In this document: in pieces, positions 1-7,932 of the stretch
Layout: each line of letters begins with the position of its first letter
Numbering within the stretch: the first letter of the stretch is position 1
Origin: an uncultured Desulfobulbaceae bacterium
GTDB taxonomy: Bacteria; Desulfobacterota; Desulfobulbia; Desulfobulbales; BM004
DNA: 15,219 nt
Assembly (NCBI GenBank): GCA_947258675.1
Contig: CAMYJP010000014.1
Location: 1 to 15,219 of the forward strand
Direction: 5' to 3'
Made by a program: the position numbers and the translations under genes
Notes under the pieces: generated by a model
Database searches by the model: none
What the model was told of the DNA's origin: nothing
The model's input: the letters and a program-made list of their open reading frames with translations, nothing else

Positions 1-1206
1 AACACCTTCCCTGCAAATTGAACCGGAATTAGTGCTAGTAGATATGCTACCGATCGTTGAGCCGTTGTAGGACCCGGTGGAATCCGCTACTGAACCGCCT
101 GAAAGATCACATTCATCAAAATGATAGTCGGCTAAAGGAATGACCAGATCGGGAATGTCTGCATCAAAGGCCTGGGAAAAAACAACGATTCCAGCTTGTT
201 CTGTGGTGTGGTTGCGTTCGCTGTTCCGAGTCTGGTCTTCGTCAACGGCGATATTGATACTGGAGTTGTTGGGAGCAGCGCATCGGCGAAGCCAGCCACC
301 GTCTCCGCCATAATGAGTATTCTGTGTTGCAACTGCGAGTGGTGCGGAACTGTATGAACCACTGAAAGGAAAGCTATAACAGCCATTGCCCCAGCCACGA
401 ATAGTTCTGGCTGTCTGCATGGTTTCATAATCGATGGTATTGCTGCCTGAGTCTATGAAAGTACCGGAAAGATTACCGGTTACAGCAATGTAGGCTATGG
501 TTTCATTGGCAGAAACAGCTCCATTGCCTGCTGTATCGTCCTCGCAGCGGTCAAGAGCTAATTGGACATTTGTGCTTCCAACAATAATTGCTGTGGTAAG
601 CCAGGGAACAGAGGGAGCTCCCGGCACAGCAGCCGTTTCGTTGGCCATGGTTTGTATCTGGCCGAGAATTGCCGGGGTGGATGAAAAAGATGCAGAAAAA
701 TTTATTGTCTCATAAGACTCGGACTCTGTTAAACCTGCCCCATGCTGCACTCGGGTTGTGCTCACTGATCCTGCCTCGAATATGGTGCCATCGGCCAGCT
801 GATGGGCACCTGGTTCTATGGCAAGGTAGTGAATAGTAGTGGCTGGTTGTATACCATCTTCACCTGGGGGTTCTACCTGTGCTACTTCGAATTGTGTAGT
901 GGTCACATTACGTATTCGAACTGAGCCTGGTTCGGTATTTTCATGAGCCGGGAGGATAAAGACAAGAGGTGTTGTACTGTATGTCTGGCGGAGAGATATG
1001 GTCTGAAATGTTGTGCTGCTTGAAGATACAGCCGGTAGGGTTATGGAGTTTGCCTCCATTTTCCATGCCAAGGCCATGGACGGGAGTAAAAAGATTGCCA
1101 TCGCAGTAACCAGAATAACAGACCTTTGAATGCGTAAGGATATGGAGTTGCAGGTTTTTTTTTGCAAGCCAATTGCCTTGTAGGCTGATATCGATCTTGT
1201 TTTCAA
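1..1206 (-). CDS. Secreted LamG-domain surface protein (MshQ-like in style), 3' part beyond window
   Basis: An open frame of 402 codons runs from a TTG at 1206 off the left edge. The TTG is chosen because GAGAGGA lies 8 nt upstream; the nearest upstream ATG is out of frame. The N-terminus is a long basic region, then a hydrophobic run (about residues 29-42) ending in SMALA, a good signal peptidase I site near residue 47. Residues about 66-133 and 165-245 look like two copies of one beta-rich domain (FQTISLRQTYSTTP against YETINFSASFSSTP, IHYLAIEPG against IAYIAVTGN). From residue 360 the start HFDEC, then ADSTG and YNG, is typical of LamG/concanavalin A-like domains such as those in the MSHA pilus protein MshQ. 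I infer an exported, cell-surface or pilus-linked binding protein; the ligand is unknown. No pilus genes are in the window, so the MshQ link is only by style. It is downstream of dusB, with 241 nt between them. Confidence 0.8.
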   Translation of the reverse strand, partial: MKTRSISAYKAIGLQKKTCNSISLRIQRSVILVTAMAIFLLPSMALAWKMEANSITLPAVSSSSTTFQTISLRQTYSTTPLVFILPAHENTEPGSVRIRNVTTTQFEVAQVEPPGEDGIQPATTIHYLAIEPGAHQLADGTIFEAGSVSTTRVQHGAGLTESESYETINFSASFSSTPAILGQIQTMANETAAVPGAPSVPWLTTAIIVGSTNVQLALDRCEDDTAGNGAVSANETIAYIAVTGNLSGTFIDSGSNTIDYETMQTARTIRGWGNGCYSFPFSGSYSSAPLAVATQNTHYGGDGGWLRRCAAPNNSSINIAVDEDQTRNSERNHTTEQAGIVVFSQAFDADIPDLVIPLADYHFDECDLSGGSVADSTGSYNGSTIGSISTSTNSGSICREGV

Positions 1207-1447
1207 TATAATATTCCTCTCATAGTGGATATATTTGAAAACATGTTGATAATACTGTTGAACCAAAGGTCCTTAAGCGTTCAGTATGATTCTGTTCACT
1301 CAGTTGTTCTGAATAACAATGGTTCACAGCAATTCCAGGTTCAAGATTCAATATAAAATAGCGTTTGCTCATTTCTGCGCCCCCTGCAGGGCAAACCATT
1401 GAGCAATGAACCATTTAACCATCCGGCTTTTATGATTTATGATAGTT

Positions 1448-2395
1448 TCAGATTTCTTTGTCAGTAGATTGAATTAAATAATTATTTAATTCCCGCAATT
1501 CCGTAAACGATTTGGTTTCATATATCTGTCTACGAATAGCAGCACCACCTTGAATACCTTTGAGGTACCTGCCAGTATGGTTTTTGGTTCTTGCCAGAAT
1601 AGTATCGGCAAGATGATACTTTGAGATTAGTTCGAGATGACGTTCTATGCAAAAGAGTCTCGGCATCAGAGTGGAAGGGGGTGGTTGTGGTTGGAATACC
1701 CAGGGGTTATCCATTGCCGCCCGGCCGATCATCACTCCATCACAGTCAGTTTTCTCCATCATGCGTAGACCGTCCTGATAGGTCATTATGTCACCGTTGC
1801 CGATAACAGGTATAGTTACAGCCTGTTTTACTTTAGCAATGATATCCCAGTCAGCTTTGCCGCCAAAACCTTGTGACTGGGTGCGGCCATGAATAGTTAT
1901 CAATGCTGATCCGGCATCTTCGGCCATTTTAGAAATATCAACAGCGTTTATAGTCTCCTGAGTCCAGCCGCTGCGCATTTTTACTGATACTGGAATTTTT
2001 GACTGCTCACAGACTTTCTTGATGATTCGCTTCGCCAGATCAGGTTCTTGCATGAGAGCTGAGCCGGAACCGTTCTTGATAACCTTTTTTACCGGACAGC
2101 CCATATTGATATCAATCAGATCTATTTGTCGGTCGGAAAGAATTCTTGCCGCTTCCCCCATGATATCCGGATTAGAGCCGAACAATTGAAAAGCCACGGG
2201 CCTTTCTTCAGCGACTGTCTGGATCATCTGCAAGGTTTTTTTCTGGTTGAAGGCAAGACCATGGCTGCTGATCATTTCAGAAAAACATAATCCGGCGCCA
2301 TATTCCCTGCACAGAAGCCGGAATGCCAGATTGGTGTACCCGGCCAATGGGGCCAGGATAAAGGGGTTTTTCTGGATGATCGCGGTGATACTCAT
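1448..2395 (-). CDS. dusB: tRNA-dihydrouridine synthase, DusB type
   Basis: FMN-dependent, NADPH-using enzyme that reduces uridine to dihydrouridine in the tRNA D-loop, in the cytoplasm. The 315-residue length is usual. The TIM-barrel motifs are in order: APLAGYTNLAFR (15-26, FMN site), INMGCP with the catalytic Cys100, VKMRSGW (138-144), IHGRTQ (168-173), IGNGDI (198-203, phosphate binding) and DGVMIGRAAMDNPW. The GRAAMDNPW block is typical of the DusB/NifR3 branch; the sub-family call is by motif only. No strong Shine-Dalgarno sequence precedes the ATG. It lies 198 nt downstream of lptE on the same strand, so co-transcription is uncertain; in many proteobacteria dusB pairs with fis, which is absent here. 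Confidence 0.95.
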   Translation of the reverse strand: MSITAIIQKNPFILAPLAGYTNLAFRLLCREYGAGLCFSEMISSHGLAFNQKKTLQMIQTVAEERPVAFQLFGSNPDIMGEAARILSDRQIDLIDINMGCPVKKVIKNGSGSALMQEPDLAKRIIKKVCEQSKIPVSVKMRSGWTQETINAVDISKMAEDAGSALITIHGRTQSQGFGGKADWDIIAKVKQAVTIPVIGNGDIMTYQDGLRMMEKTDCDGVMIGRAAMDNPWVFQPQPPPSTLMPRLFCIERHLELISKYHLADTILARTKNHTGRYLKGIQGGAAIRRQIYETKSFTELRELNNYLIQSTDKEI

Positions 2396-2593
2396 GGCTT
2401 ATGGAGAGAATGATTATGGTGCTGATAGGGATTGTTGGATACTAGTTGATTGATAATTCTTGCAGACTATTAGGTTCAAGGTTCGAGGAACAACGTGTTT
2501 TGTCAGTCACTAACGTCCATTTATTAGCTATCCTGCAATAATATCCTTCGGCTGCTACTTGGGTAGGTTAGGTCGATCATAGGATTGATTAAT

Positions 2594-3190
2594 TCAGATG
2601 GATCTGATTGTATTTAATATACGCAGGTAAATTATTTCAGCAAGATCGTCATTTATGATGGCCAGGGCTTTCTGCTTGTTATCCCTTGTGGAAACAGCGT
2701 CAGGCGTCACACTGACAGCCTCTTGAAATGATTGAGTCTGTTCCCAGAGGATTTCACCCGATTCCTCTTTCTGCATTGCATAATGGACAGTTAGCGTTAC
2801 ATTCAGTTCAACTGCCTGGTCAAATTGACCGTAGGACAGCGAGGGCACATTTATTGAACGTATTTCTCCTGTTAATAGGTACTCTGATTTTTGGCGATCC
2901 TGGGTTGCCTTGATGTGTGTTGATTTTTTGAACCAGGTAATAAGTCTTCTGTATAGTTTTGTTTCTAACCCGAGTTCATTTGTTCTGTTAGGCCAGATGT
3001 CGACATAAAGATTTATAGTCGGAAGTGACTCACCCTCCCTGGTCACGTAAGGGTTATAGTAACCGCAACCGGCCATACTAATTGTTAATAGAATAACAAT
3101 TAGTAATGAATAGCGAAGAGTGAAGAATGAATAATTAATAGATCTTGATCGACCGTATCTATTATTCATTATTACTTCTTCACCATTCAT
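2594..3190 (-). CDS. lptE: LPS-assembly lipoprotein LptE
   Basis: Outer-membrane lipoprotein that plugs and helps fold LptD, the final LPS export channel. The 198-residue protein has a hydrophobic signal segment (about 27-40) and a lipobox SMAGC with the acylated Cys42, followed at once by GYY as in LptE proteins. The mature part is a small alpha/beta domain ending in LAEIIYLRILNTI, as in this family. It directly follows leuS (21 nt gap), the standard leuS-lptE pairing, and this context supports the call more than sequence alone. The start at 3190 is preferred because GGGGAG lies 8 nt upstream; an ATG seven codons later (3169) is the alternative. The first 38 codons lie in AT-rich inverted repeats, described separately. 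The usual next gene, holA, is missing here. Confidence 0.85.
   Translation of the reverse strand: MNGEEVIMNNRYGRSRSINYSFFTLRYSLLIVILLTISMAGCGYYNPYVTREGESLPTINLYVDIWPNRTNELGLETKLYRRLITWFKKSTHIKATQDRQKSEYLLTGEIRSINVPSLSYGQFDQAVELNVTLTVHYAMQKEESGEILWEQTQSFQEAVSVTPDAVSTRDNKQKALAIINDDLAEIIYLRILNTIRSI
3076..3187. repeat. AT-rich inverted repeats covering the lptE start and signal peptide
   Basis: Two palindromic units lie side by side. TACTAATTGTTA (3076-3087) and TAACAATTAGTA (3094-3105) form a perfect 12-bp stem with a 6-nt loop. Next to it, the strand from 3106 (ATGAATAGCGAAGAGTGAAG and on to about 3144) is matched, with small gaps, by the reverse complement of 3147-3187; the shared blocks include AATGAAT, GAAGA, ATGAATAAT and ATAGAT, and the centre carries GATCTTGATC. 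The whole stretch is low in complexity and much richer in A+T than the leuS and lptE bodies on either side. Confidence 0.75.
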
Positions 3191-3211
3191 TCAATTTGCT
3201 CCCCGCACAGT

Positions 3212-5713
3212 TTAAGCCACAACATTAACAAGTTTTTTCTTAACTATGATTACTTTTCGAATCGGCTTATTATCTACGAATTTTTTTACTTTTTCATCTG
3301 CAAGCGCCATTTCCTGAAGAGTTTCATCGGTTATATCAGCTGGAACCTGCAACCGGCTTCTGACTTTGCCGTTTACCTGTATCACTATTATTAACTCTTC
3401 CTCCTTTGCTGCTTCCGGGTCAAAGCCTGGCCAGGTCTCCTCGGCAAGTGTTTTAGCATGGCCCGTCATTTGCCAAAGTTCTTCACAGAAATGCGGTACC
3501 ATAGGGTAGAGCAACAACAGGATTGTGTCCACCGCTTCCTTGGTGACTGCCAGATGAATATTATCCTTGCTGTCTTCTGCGCTTAATGACAGAAGGGTGT
3601 TTACGAGCTCCATGATTGCACTGATTGCAGTATTAAAGTGAAAATCACTTTCTACATCATTGCTCACTTTTCGTATTGTTTGATGGGTTTTTCGGTGCAG
3701 GGTTCGACTGGAATCATCCATTTCAGTTGGCAGGAATCCGTGATTATCTGCTAATAAAGATCGATTAGCGTATACGAACCTGTATACCCGATTTAAAAAA
3801 CGGAATGCACCTTCAACGCCCTGGTCGTTCCACTCCAAATCCCTTTCCGGTGGCGCGGCAAAAAGACTGAAGAGCCGCACGGTGTCAGCCCCGTATCGTT
3901 CCACCAGGTCATGTGGATCAATTACATTTCCTTTTGATTTGGACATCTTTGCGCCATCTTTGATGACCATTCCTTGTGTCAATAGATTTTTAAACGGTTC
4001 GTTTATGGAGATATAACCTAGGTCTCTCATGACCTTAGTAAAAAATCGTGCATAGAGAAGGTGAAGAATGGCATGTTCGACACCGCCAATATATTGATCA
4101 ACAGGCAACCAATAGTCTACAGCCTTCTTCAGTAAAGGTCCGTCAGTAAAACCAGGACAGGCATATCTGGCATAATACCATGAGGACTCTACAAATGTAT
4201 CCATGGTGTCTGTTTCTCTCCTGGCATTGCCATTACACTTCGGGCATGTAGTTTTATAGAAACTTTCCAAGGTATGCAGCGGTGATTTTCCAGTATTGTC
4301 AGGCTGGATATCTATGGGCAGGATTACAGGGAGTTCTTCGGTCGGTGCCGGCTGGGTACCGCATTTTTCACAGTGCAGCATAGGTATCGGCGCCCCCCAG
4401 TATCGTTGTCTGGAGATACCCCAGTCGCGCAGTCTAAAAGTAATCTGTTTTTTTCCAAAATTTTTCTCTTCGGCAAAGGTGGTAATGGCTTTTTTAGCCT
4501 CATTGGAATCCATACCATTGAATTGTTCTGAACCTTGGAGGATCCCCGGTTCTTCATAGGCTGCCTCCATAGTAGAAGGATCAAGTTGATTATCGGGAGA
4601 TTGGACAACTACAGATATGGGTAGGTCGTATTTTTTTGCAAATTCGAAATCCCTCTGGTCATGGGCTGGAACTGCCATTACCGCACCAGTCCCGTATTCC
4701 ATAAGGACAAAATTGGCTACAAATATCGGAATTCTCTGACCGTTAAGGGGGTTGATACAATGACAACCCAGAAAAACTCCCTGCTTCTCGATTTCTTCTT
4801 CCGGTTTCTGGCGTTGTTTTTCTAGACGGGTCAGTTCAACAAATTTATTAACATTTTTTTCTTCAGTTGTGTCCTTTGCTAATTGAACCAATGGATGCTC
4901 TGCTGCAATGGACATGAAGGTCGCTCCGAAAATTGTATCCGGACGGGTAGTAAATATCTTGAGATATTGATTGGAGTTCTCTACAGGAAAATCAATTTCC
5001 GCACCTTCACTTTTGCCGATCCAGTTACGCTGCATGATGAGCACCTTCTCTGGCCAGCCGGAAAGGGAATCGCATGCAGCCAATAGTTCTTCAGCATAGT
5101 CGGTTGTTTTGAAAAACCAGCCGTGCATATCCTGGGGCGAAACCAGGTTGTCGCATCGCCAGCAGGCACCGTCGATTACCTGCTCATTAGCAAGAACAGT
5201 CTGACACGTTTCACACCAGTTGACCGTTGTCAGTTTTCGGTAAACCAAACCTTTTTCGTACATCTTGATGAAAAAAAGTTGTTCCCACCGGTAATACTCC
5301 GGGTCACAGGTTGCAAGTTCCCGATTCCAGTCATAACTAAAACCCATGCGCTGTAATTGTTTTTTCATATAATCTATGTTCTCATACGTCCATTTCGCAG
5401 GATGGGTGCTGTGTTTGACTGCAGCATTTTCAGCCGGCAGGCCGAAAGCATCCCATCCCATGGGATGAAGAACATTAAATCCCTGCATACGTTTATAGCG
5501 AGCCACAACGTCACCGATGGTATAATTTCGAACATGGCCCATATGTATTCTGCCAGAAGGGTAGGGGAACATTTCAAGCAGGTAGTATTTCTTTCTTGCA
5601 TTATCCTCTGTAACAGCAAAGGTTTTGTCGGCCATCCACCTGTTCTGCCACTTCTCTTCAATGGTTTTAAAATCATATCTTTCGAGATGGTTCAGTTTCT
5701 CTGTGCTTGACAT
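3212..5713 (-). CDS. leuS: Leucyl-tRNA synthetase
   Basis: Class Ia synthetase that charges tRNA-Leu with leucine in the cytoplasm. The 833 residues are close to the usual bacterial size (about 860 in E. coli). The HIGH motif is HMGH at 57-60. The CP1 editing domain shows TTRPDT (255-260) and [12 protein letters not shown] (341-352) with the conserved editing Asp352, so proofreading should be intact. KMSKS is at 589-593 in the context [11 protein letters not shown]. Two Cys-rich zinc-type patches are present (CETC with CWRC near 167-187, and CEKC with CPKC near 448-493). The C-terminal anticodon-binding and tRNA-contact domains are complete. AGGA lies 8 nt upstream of the ATG. lptE follows after 21 nt, forming the common leuS-lptE unit. 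It is separated from dnaB by 224 nt, enough for its own promoter. Confidence 0.98.
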   Translation of the reverse strand: MSSTEKLNHLERYDFKTIEEKWQNRWMADKTFAVTEDNARKKYYLLEMFPYPSGRIHMGHVRNYTIGDVVARYKRMQGFNVLHPMGWDAFGLPAENAAVKHSTHPAKWTYENIDYMKKQLQRMGFSYDWNRELATCDPEYYRWEQLFFIKMYEKGLVYRKLTTVNWCETCQTVLANEQVIDGACWRCDNLVSPQDMHGWFFKTTDYAEELLAACDSLSGWPEKVLIMQRNWIGKSEGAEIDFPVENSNQYLKIFTTRPDTIFGATFMSIAAEHPLVQLAKDTTEEKNVNKFVELTRLEKQRQKPEEEIEKQGVFLGCHCINPLNGQRIPIFVANFVLMEYGTGAVMAVPAHDQRDFEFAKKYDLPISVVVQSPDNQLDPSTMEAAYEEPGILQGSEQFNGMDSNEAKKAITTFAEEKNFGKKQITFRLRDWGISRQRYWGAPIPMLHCEKCGTQPAPTEELPVILPIDIQPDNTGKSPLHTLESFYKTTCPKCNGNARRETDTMDTFVESSWYYARYACPGFTDGPLLKKAVDYWLPVDQYIGGVEHAILHLLYARFFTKVMRDLGYISINEPFKNLLTQGMVIKDGAKMSKSKGNVIDPHDLVERYGADTVRLFSLFAAPPERDLEWNDQGVEGAFRFLNRVYRFVYANRSLLADNHGFLPTEMDDSSRTLHRKTHQTIRKVSNDVESDFHFNTAISAIMELVNTLLSLSAEDSKDNIHLAVTKEAVDTILLLLYPMVPHFCEELWQMTGHAKTLAEETWPGFDPEAAKEEELIIVIQVNGKVRSRLQVPADITDETLQEMALADEKVKKFVDNKPIRKVIIVKKKLVNVVA

Positions 5714-5791
5714 GGTAAATTCCTGTTATCGGTCTCTTTAACAAGCTGATTATTTCAGGGATGTGGCTCTTAAGGGTTGGGTGGAAAGGCA

Positions 5792-5821
5792 ATATTAACG
5801 AAAAGGCGGATTATTTGTCAC
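5792..5821 (-). promoter_or_regulatory. Candidate sigma70-type promoter for leuS
   Basis: On the minus strand GTGACA (5816-5821, 5 of 6 to TTGACA) is followed after 18 nt by TAATAT (5792-5797, 4 of 6 to TATAAT), about 80 nt upstream of the leuS ATG. It lies in the only large gap between dnaB and leuS. The match is modest and no factor site is visible. Confidence 0.3.
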
Positions 5822-5937
5822 TTGAATTCAAATCAACAGGCGAATCTTTAATAAATAATGTCGTCTATTATTAAAATTTTATGTGACTTGCATCCGGATA
5901 AAAACATTCTCGCATGGAAACCAGGTTTACATCCAAA

Positions 5938-7314
5938 TTACTGCGTATACGCTACAGGTATATCGCGATTTATAAAATTTTCAAAAGAGGTATGTCTATC
6001 AATAAATGTTAATTCAAATCTTCCCGTGGGGCCGTTACGCTGTTTACCGATAATAATTTCGGCAAGCCCTTTTTTGGGATTGGTTTCCGATGAATTATAT
6101 ATTTCATCTCGATATATGAAACAGATTACGTCAGCATCCTGTTCAATTGCCCCCGATTCTCGCAGGTCGGAAAGCTTGGGGTGCTTGTCAGTTCTATTTT
6201 CCAAGCTACGGTTTAATTGTGAAAGGGCCATGACCGGAACGTCCAGCTCTTTTGCCATGGCTTTGAGAGACCGCGATATTTCGCTGATTTCCTGCTCTCT
6301 TCGTTCAGCTGAGGAACGGCCTTGCATAAGCTGGAGATAATCAACTACCACTAAACCTATATCATGCTCAGTTTTAAGTCGTCTGCATTTCGCTCTCATT
6401 TCCAATACTGTTATGCCGGCAGTATCATCTATAAAAATGGGGGCTTCGGAAAGATCTCCTGCAGCTTTAGTAAGCTTTGGCCAGTCGCGGTCTTTTAAAA
6501 ATCCGGTTCTAAGACGCTGGGAATCTACCCGGCTTTCGGAACAGAGCATGCGCATGGCCAGCTGATCTTCTGACATTTCAAGGCTAAATATAGCCACTGG
6601 AATTTTTTGCAGAATTGCAGCATTTTTGGCAATATTTAATGCCAGGGCAGTTTTTCCCATGCTCGGTCGGGCTGCCAGTATAATGAGGTCAGATGGCTGA
6701 AGGCCTGCCGTCAATTTATCGAATTCTTCAAATCCGGTTGGTACACCGGTGATAAGTTCCTTGCGTTCAAAGCGTTTTTCGAGGGATTTGAACGTGTTGG
6801 GGATTATCTTACTGAGTGGTTGGAAATGCTGTCCGCTTTTGGAGCGCGAGATTTCAAAGATGGTCTGTTCCGCATCATCCACCAGAGATTCAATTTCATC
6901 CTGCTCATCATAGCAACGAGTGGCTATTTCGTTGGAGGTTTGGATGAGTCGGCGCAGAATGGATTTTTGATGGATAATTTTTCCGTAAAAAAGGATATTA
7001 GCAGTAACTGGTACAATATCCGTAAGGGAGGCAAGATAAGCCGGGCCGCCGATCGCATCCAGCTTATTTTTATCTTTAAGAAGGTTGGTTACTGTGATTA
7101 AATCTTGAGGTTCGTTCTTTTCGAACAGCTCAATCATTACTGAGAAGATGGTTTTATGTCCATTCTTGTAGAAATCTTCCGGGCTCAATACTTCCAGAAC
7201 TTTCACCAAGGCTCCCTGTTGAAGCAGTATGGAGCCTAATACGCATTGTTCCGCCTCCAGGTTCTGGGGCGGAAGTCGATGCGCAGTTGCTAGTACTTTC
7301 GTACCTGCTTCCAT
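5938..7314 (-). CDS. dnaB: Replicative DNA helicase DnaB
   Basis: Hexameric 5'-3' helicase that unwinds DNA at the replication fork and recruits primase. The 458 residues match the family. The N-terminal all-helical domain begins with RLPPQNLEAEQCVLGSIL (13-30). The RecA-like C-terminal domain has Walker A ARPSMGKTAL with Lys221, a catalytic Glu246 in FSLEMS, Walker B VVVDYLQ with Asp325, and the late block KQRNGPTGRF (424-433) with the arginine that reaches the neighbouring subunit. No intein or insertion is seen at these motifs, which are common intein sites. The Shine-Dalgarno sequence is weak. It is the last gene of rpsF-rpsR-DUF2232-rplI-dnaB, an order kept in many bacteria, and its 130-nt leader holds a long hairpin. 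Confidence 0.97.
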   Translation of the reverse strand: MEAGTKVLATAHRLPPQNLEAEQCVLGSILLQQGALVKVLEVLSPEDFYKNGHKTIFSVMIELFEKNEPQDLITVTNLLKDKNKLDAIGGPAYLASLTDIVPVTANILFYGKIIHQKSILRRLIQTSNEIATRCYDEQDEIESLVDDAEQTIFEISRSKSGQHFQPLSKIIPNTFKSLEKRFERKELITGVPTGFEEFDKLTAGLQPSDLIILAARPSMGKTALALNIAKNAAILQKIPVAIFSLEMSEDQLAMRMLCSESRVDSQRLRTGFLKDRDWPKLTKAAGDLSEAPIFIDDTAGITVLEMRAKCRRLKTEHDIGLVVVDYLQLMQGRSSAERREQEISEISRSLKAMAKELDVPVMALSQLNRSLENRTDKHPKLSDLRESGAIEQDADVICFIYRDEIYNSSETNPKKGLAEIIIGKQRNGPTGRFELTFIDRHTSFENFINRDIPVAYTQ

Positions 7315-7362
7315 ATCATTCGTATCAATTAAGGGATAGTATGTTCTGTTTTACGTCCTATG

Positions 7363-7418
7363 CCTTGCAGCTCAAAATCGCAGTTTATACTCCTGAAGAG
7401 TATTTAACTGCTGCAAGG
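7363..7418 (-). promoter_or_regulatory. Long hairpin in the rplI-dnaB intergenic space
   Basis: Plus-strand arms pair in three consecutive blocks: CCTTGCA (7363-7369) with TGCAAGG (7412-7418), GCAGTT (7380-7385) with AACTGC (7406-7411), and ATACTC (7387-7392) with GAGTAT (7398-7403), round a CTGAA loop. That is 19 base pairs broken by one 10-nt bulge on one side and a 1x2 internal loop. In the dnaB transcript the structure ends about 48 nt before the ATG. No T-run follows it on the minus strand, so it is not a standard intrinsic terminator; an mRNA processing or stability element, or a protein site, fits better. Confidence 0.6.
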
Positions 7419-7444
7419 TAGTTCATTTTAAAAATGGGAATGTA

Positions 7445-7897
7445 TTATTCTTGCTCAAGGGGTACTACTTGAACAGCTATTTCCGCATTAATCTGATATC
7501 CCACTTTAATCGGAACTACAGTTTCGCCAATAGATTTAATAGGTTCATTTAAAAGAATTTTTCTCTTATCTATCTCAATCCCTGCTTCTGCCAGCTTTTC
7601 AGCAATATCTCCTGTAGAAACGGACCCGAAAAGTTTGTCTTCCTCTCCAACTCGCTGCTCTATTTTAACGGTGGTTCCGGACAGTTTTTTTGCTAAGGTT
7701 TCAGCTTCAAGTTTTTGCCTTTCCTTTCTGGAATTAATTGCGGTCAACTCCTGTTCCAGCTGTATTTTATTAGCTTCATTAGCAGGGACGCCTATTTTTT
7801 TAGGGATAAGATAATTTCGAGCATAACCCGGTTTTACTTTTACGATGTCGCCCTCTTCTCCAAGATTATCAAGGGTTTTTTTGAGTATAATCTCCAT
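7445..7897 (-). CDS. rplI: 50S ribosomal protein bL9
   Basis: Large-subunit protein that binds 23S rRNA near the L1 stalk and extends as a long helix. The 150 residues are full length. The N-terminal RNA-binding domain has MEIILKKTLDNLGEEGDIV and the signature VKPGYARNYLIPKKIG (22-37), followed by the charged connecting helix (about 45-72) and the C-terminal domain with EEDKLFGSVS. The start is supported by GAGG 7 nt upstream. It follows the DUF2232 gene by 35 nt and precedes dnaB by 130 nt in one likely operon. Confidence 0.98.
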   Translation of the reverse strand: MEIILKKTLDNLGEEGDIVKVKPGYARNYLIPKKIGVPANEANKIQLEQELTAINSRKERQKLEAETLAKKLSGTTVKIEQRVGEEDKLFGSVSTGDIAEKLAEAGIEIDKRKILLNEPIKSIGETVVPIKVGYQINAEIAVQVVPLEQE

Positions 7898-7932
7898 TTT
7901 TTAGCCTCAAATTGTTAAACGGTTAATTGTTC

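Noticed and set aside
132..715. Open frames of 98 (minus) and 72 (plus) codons at the left end
   Set aside because: Both lie inside the 402-codon frame of the secreted protein, which has a signal peptide, Shine-Dalgarno sequence and LamG motif; they are shadows in other frames.
1220..1414. 64-codon minus-strand open frame between dusB and the secreted protein
   Set aside because: The residues show no domain or protein-like pattern, there is no Shine-Dalgarno sequence at its start, and it overlaps low-complexity AACCAT-type repeats.
2469..2490. T-arm-like GGTTCAAGGTTCGAGG, considered as a tRNA remnant or attachment site
   Set aside because: No acceptor, D-arm or anticodon arm can be built around it and no integrase lies nearby.
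5357..5710. 117-codon plus-strand open frame antisense to the leuS 5' end
   Set aside because: It is fully antisense to the HIGH-motif region of leuS and shows no independent coding features.
5858..6340. 160-codon plus-strand open frame overlapping the dnaB 3' end
   Set aside because: It is mostly antisense to the conserved RecA-like part of dnaB and has no recognisable domain or ribosome-binding site.
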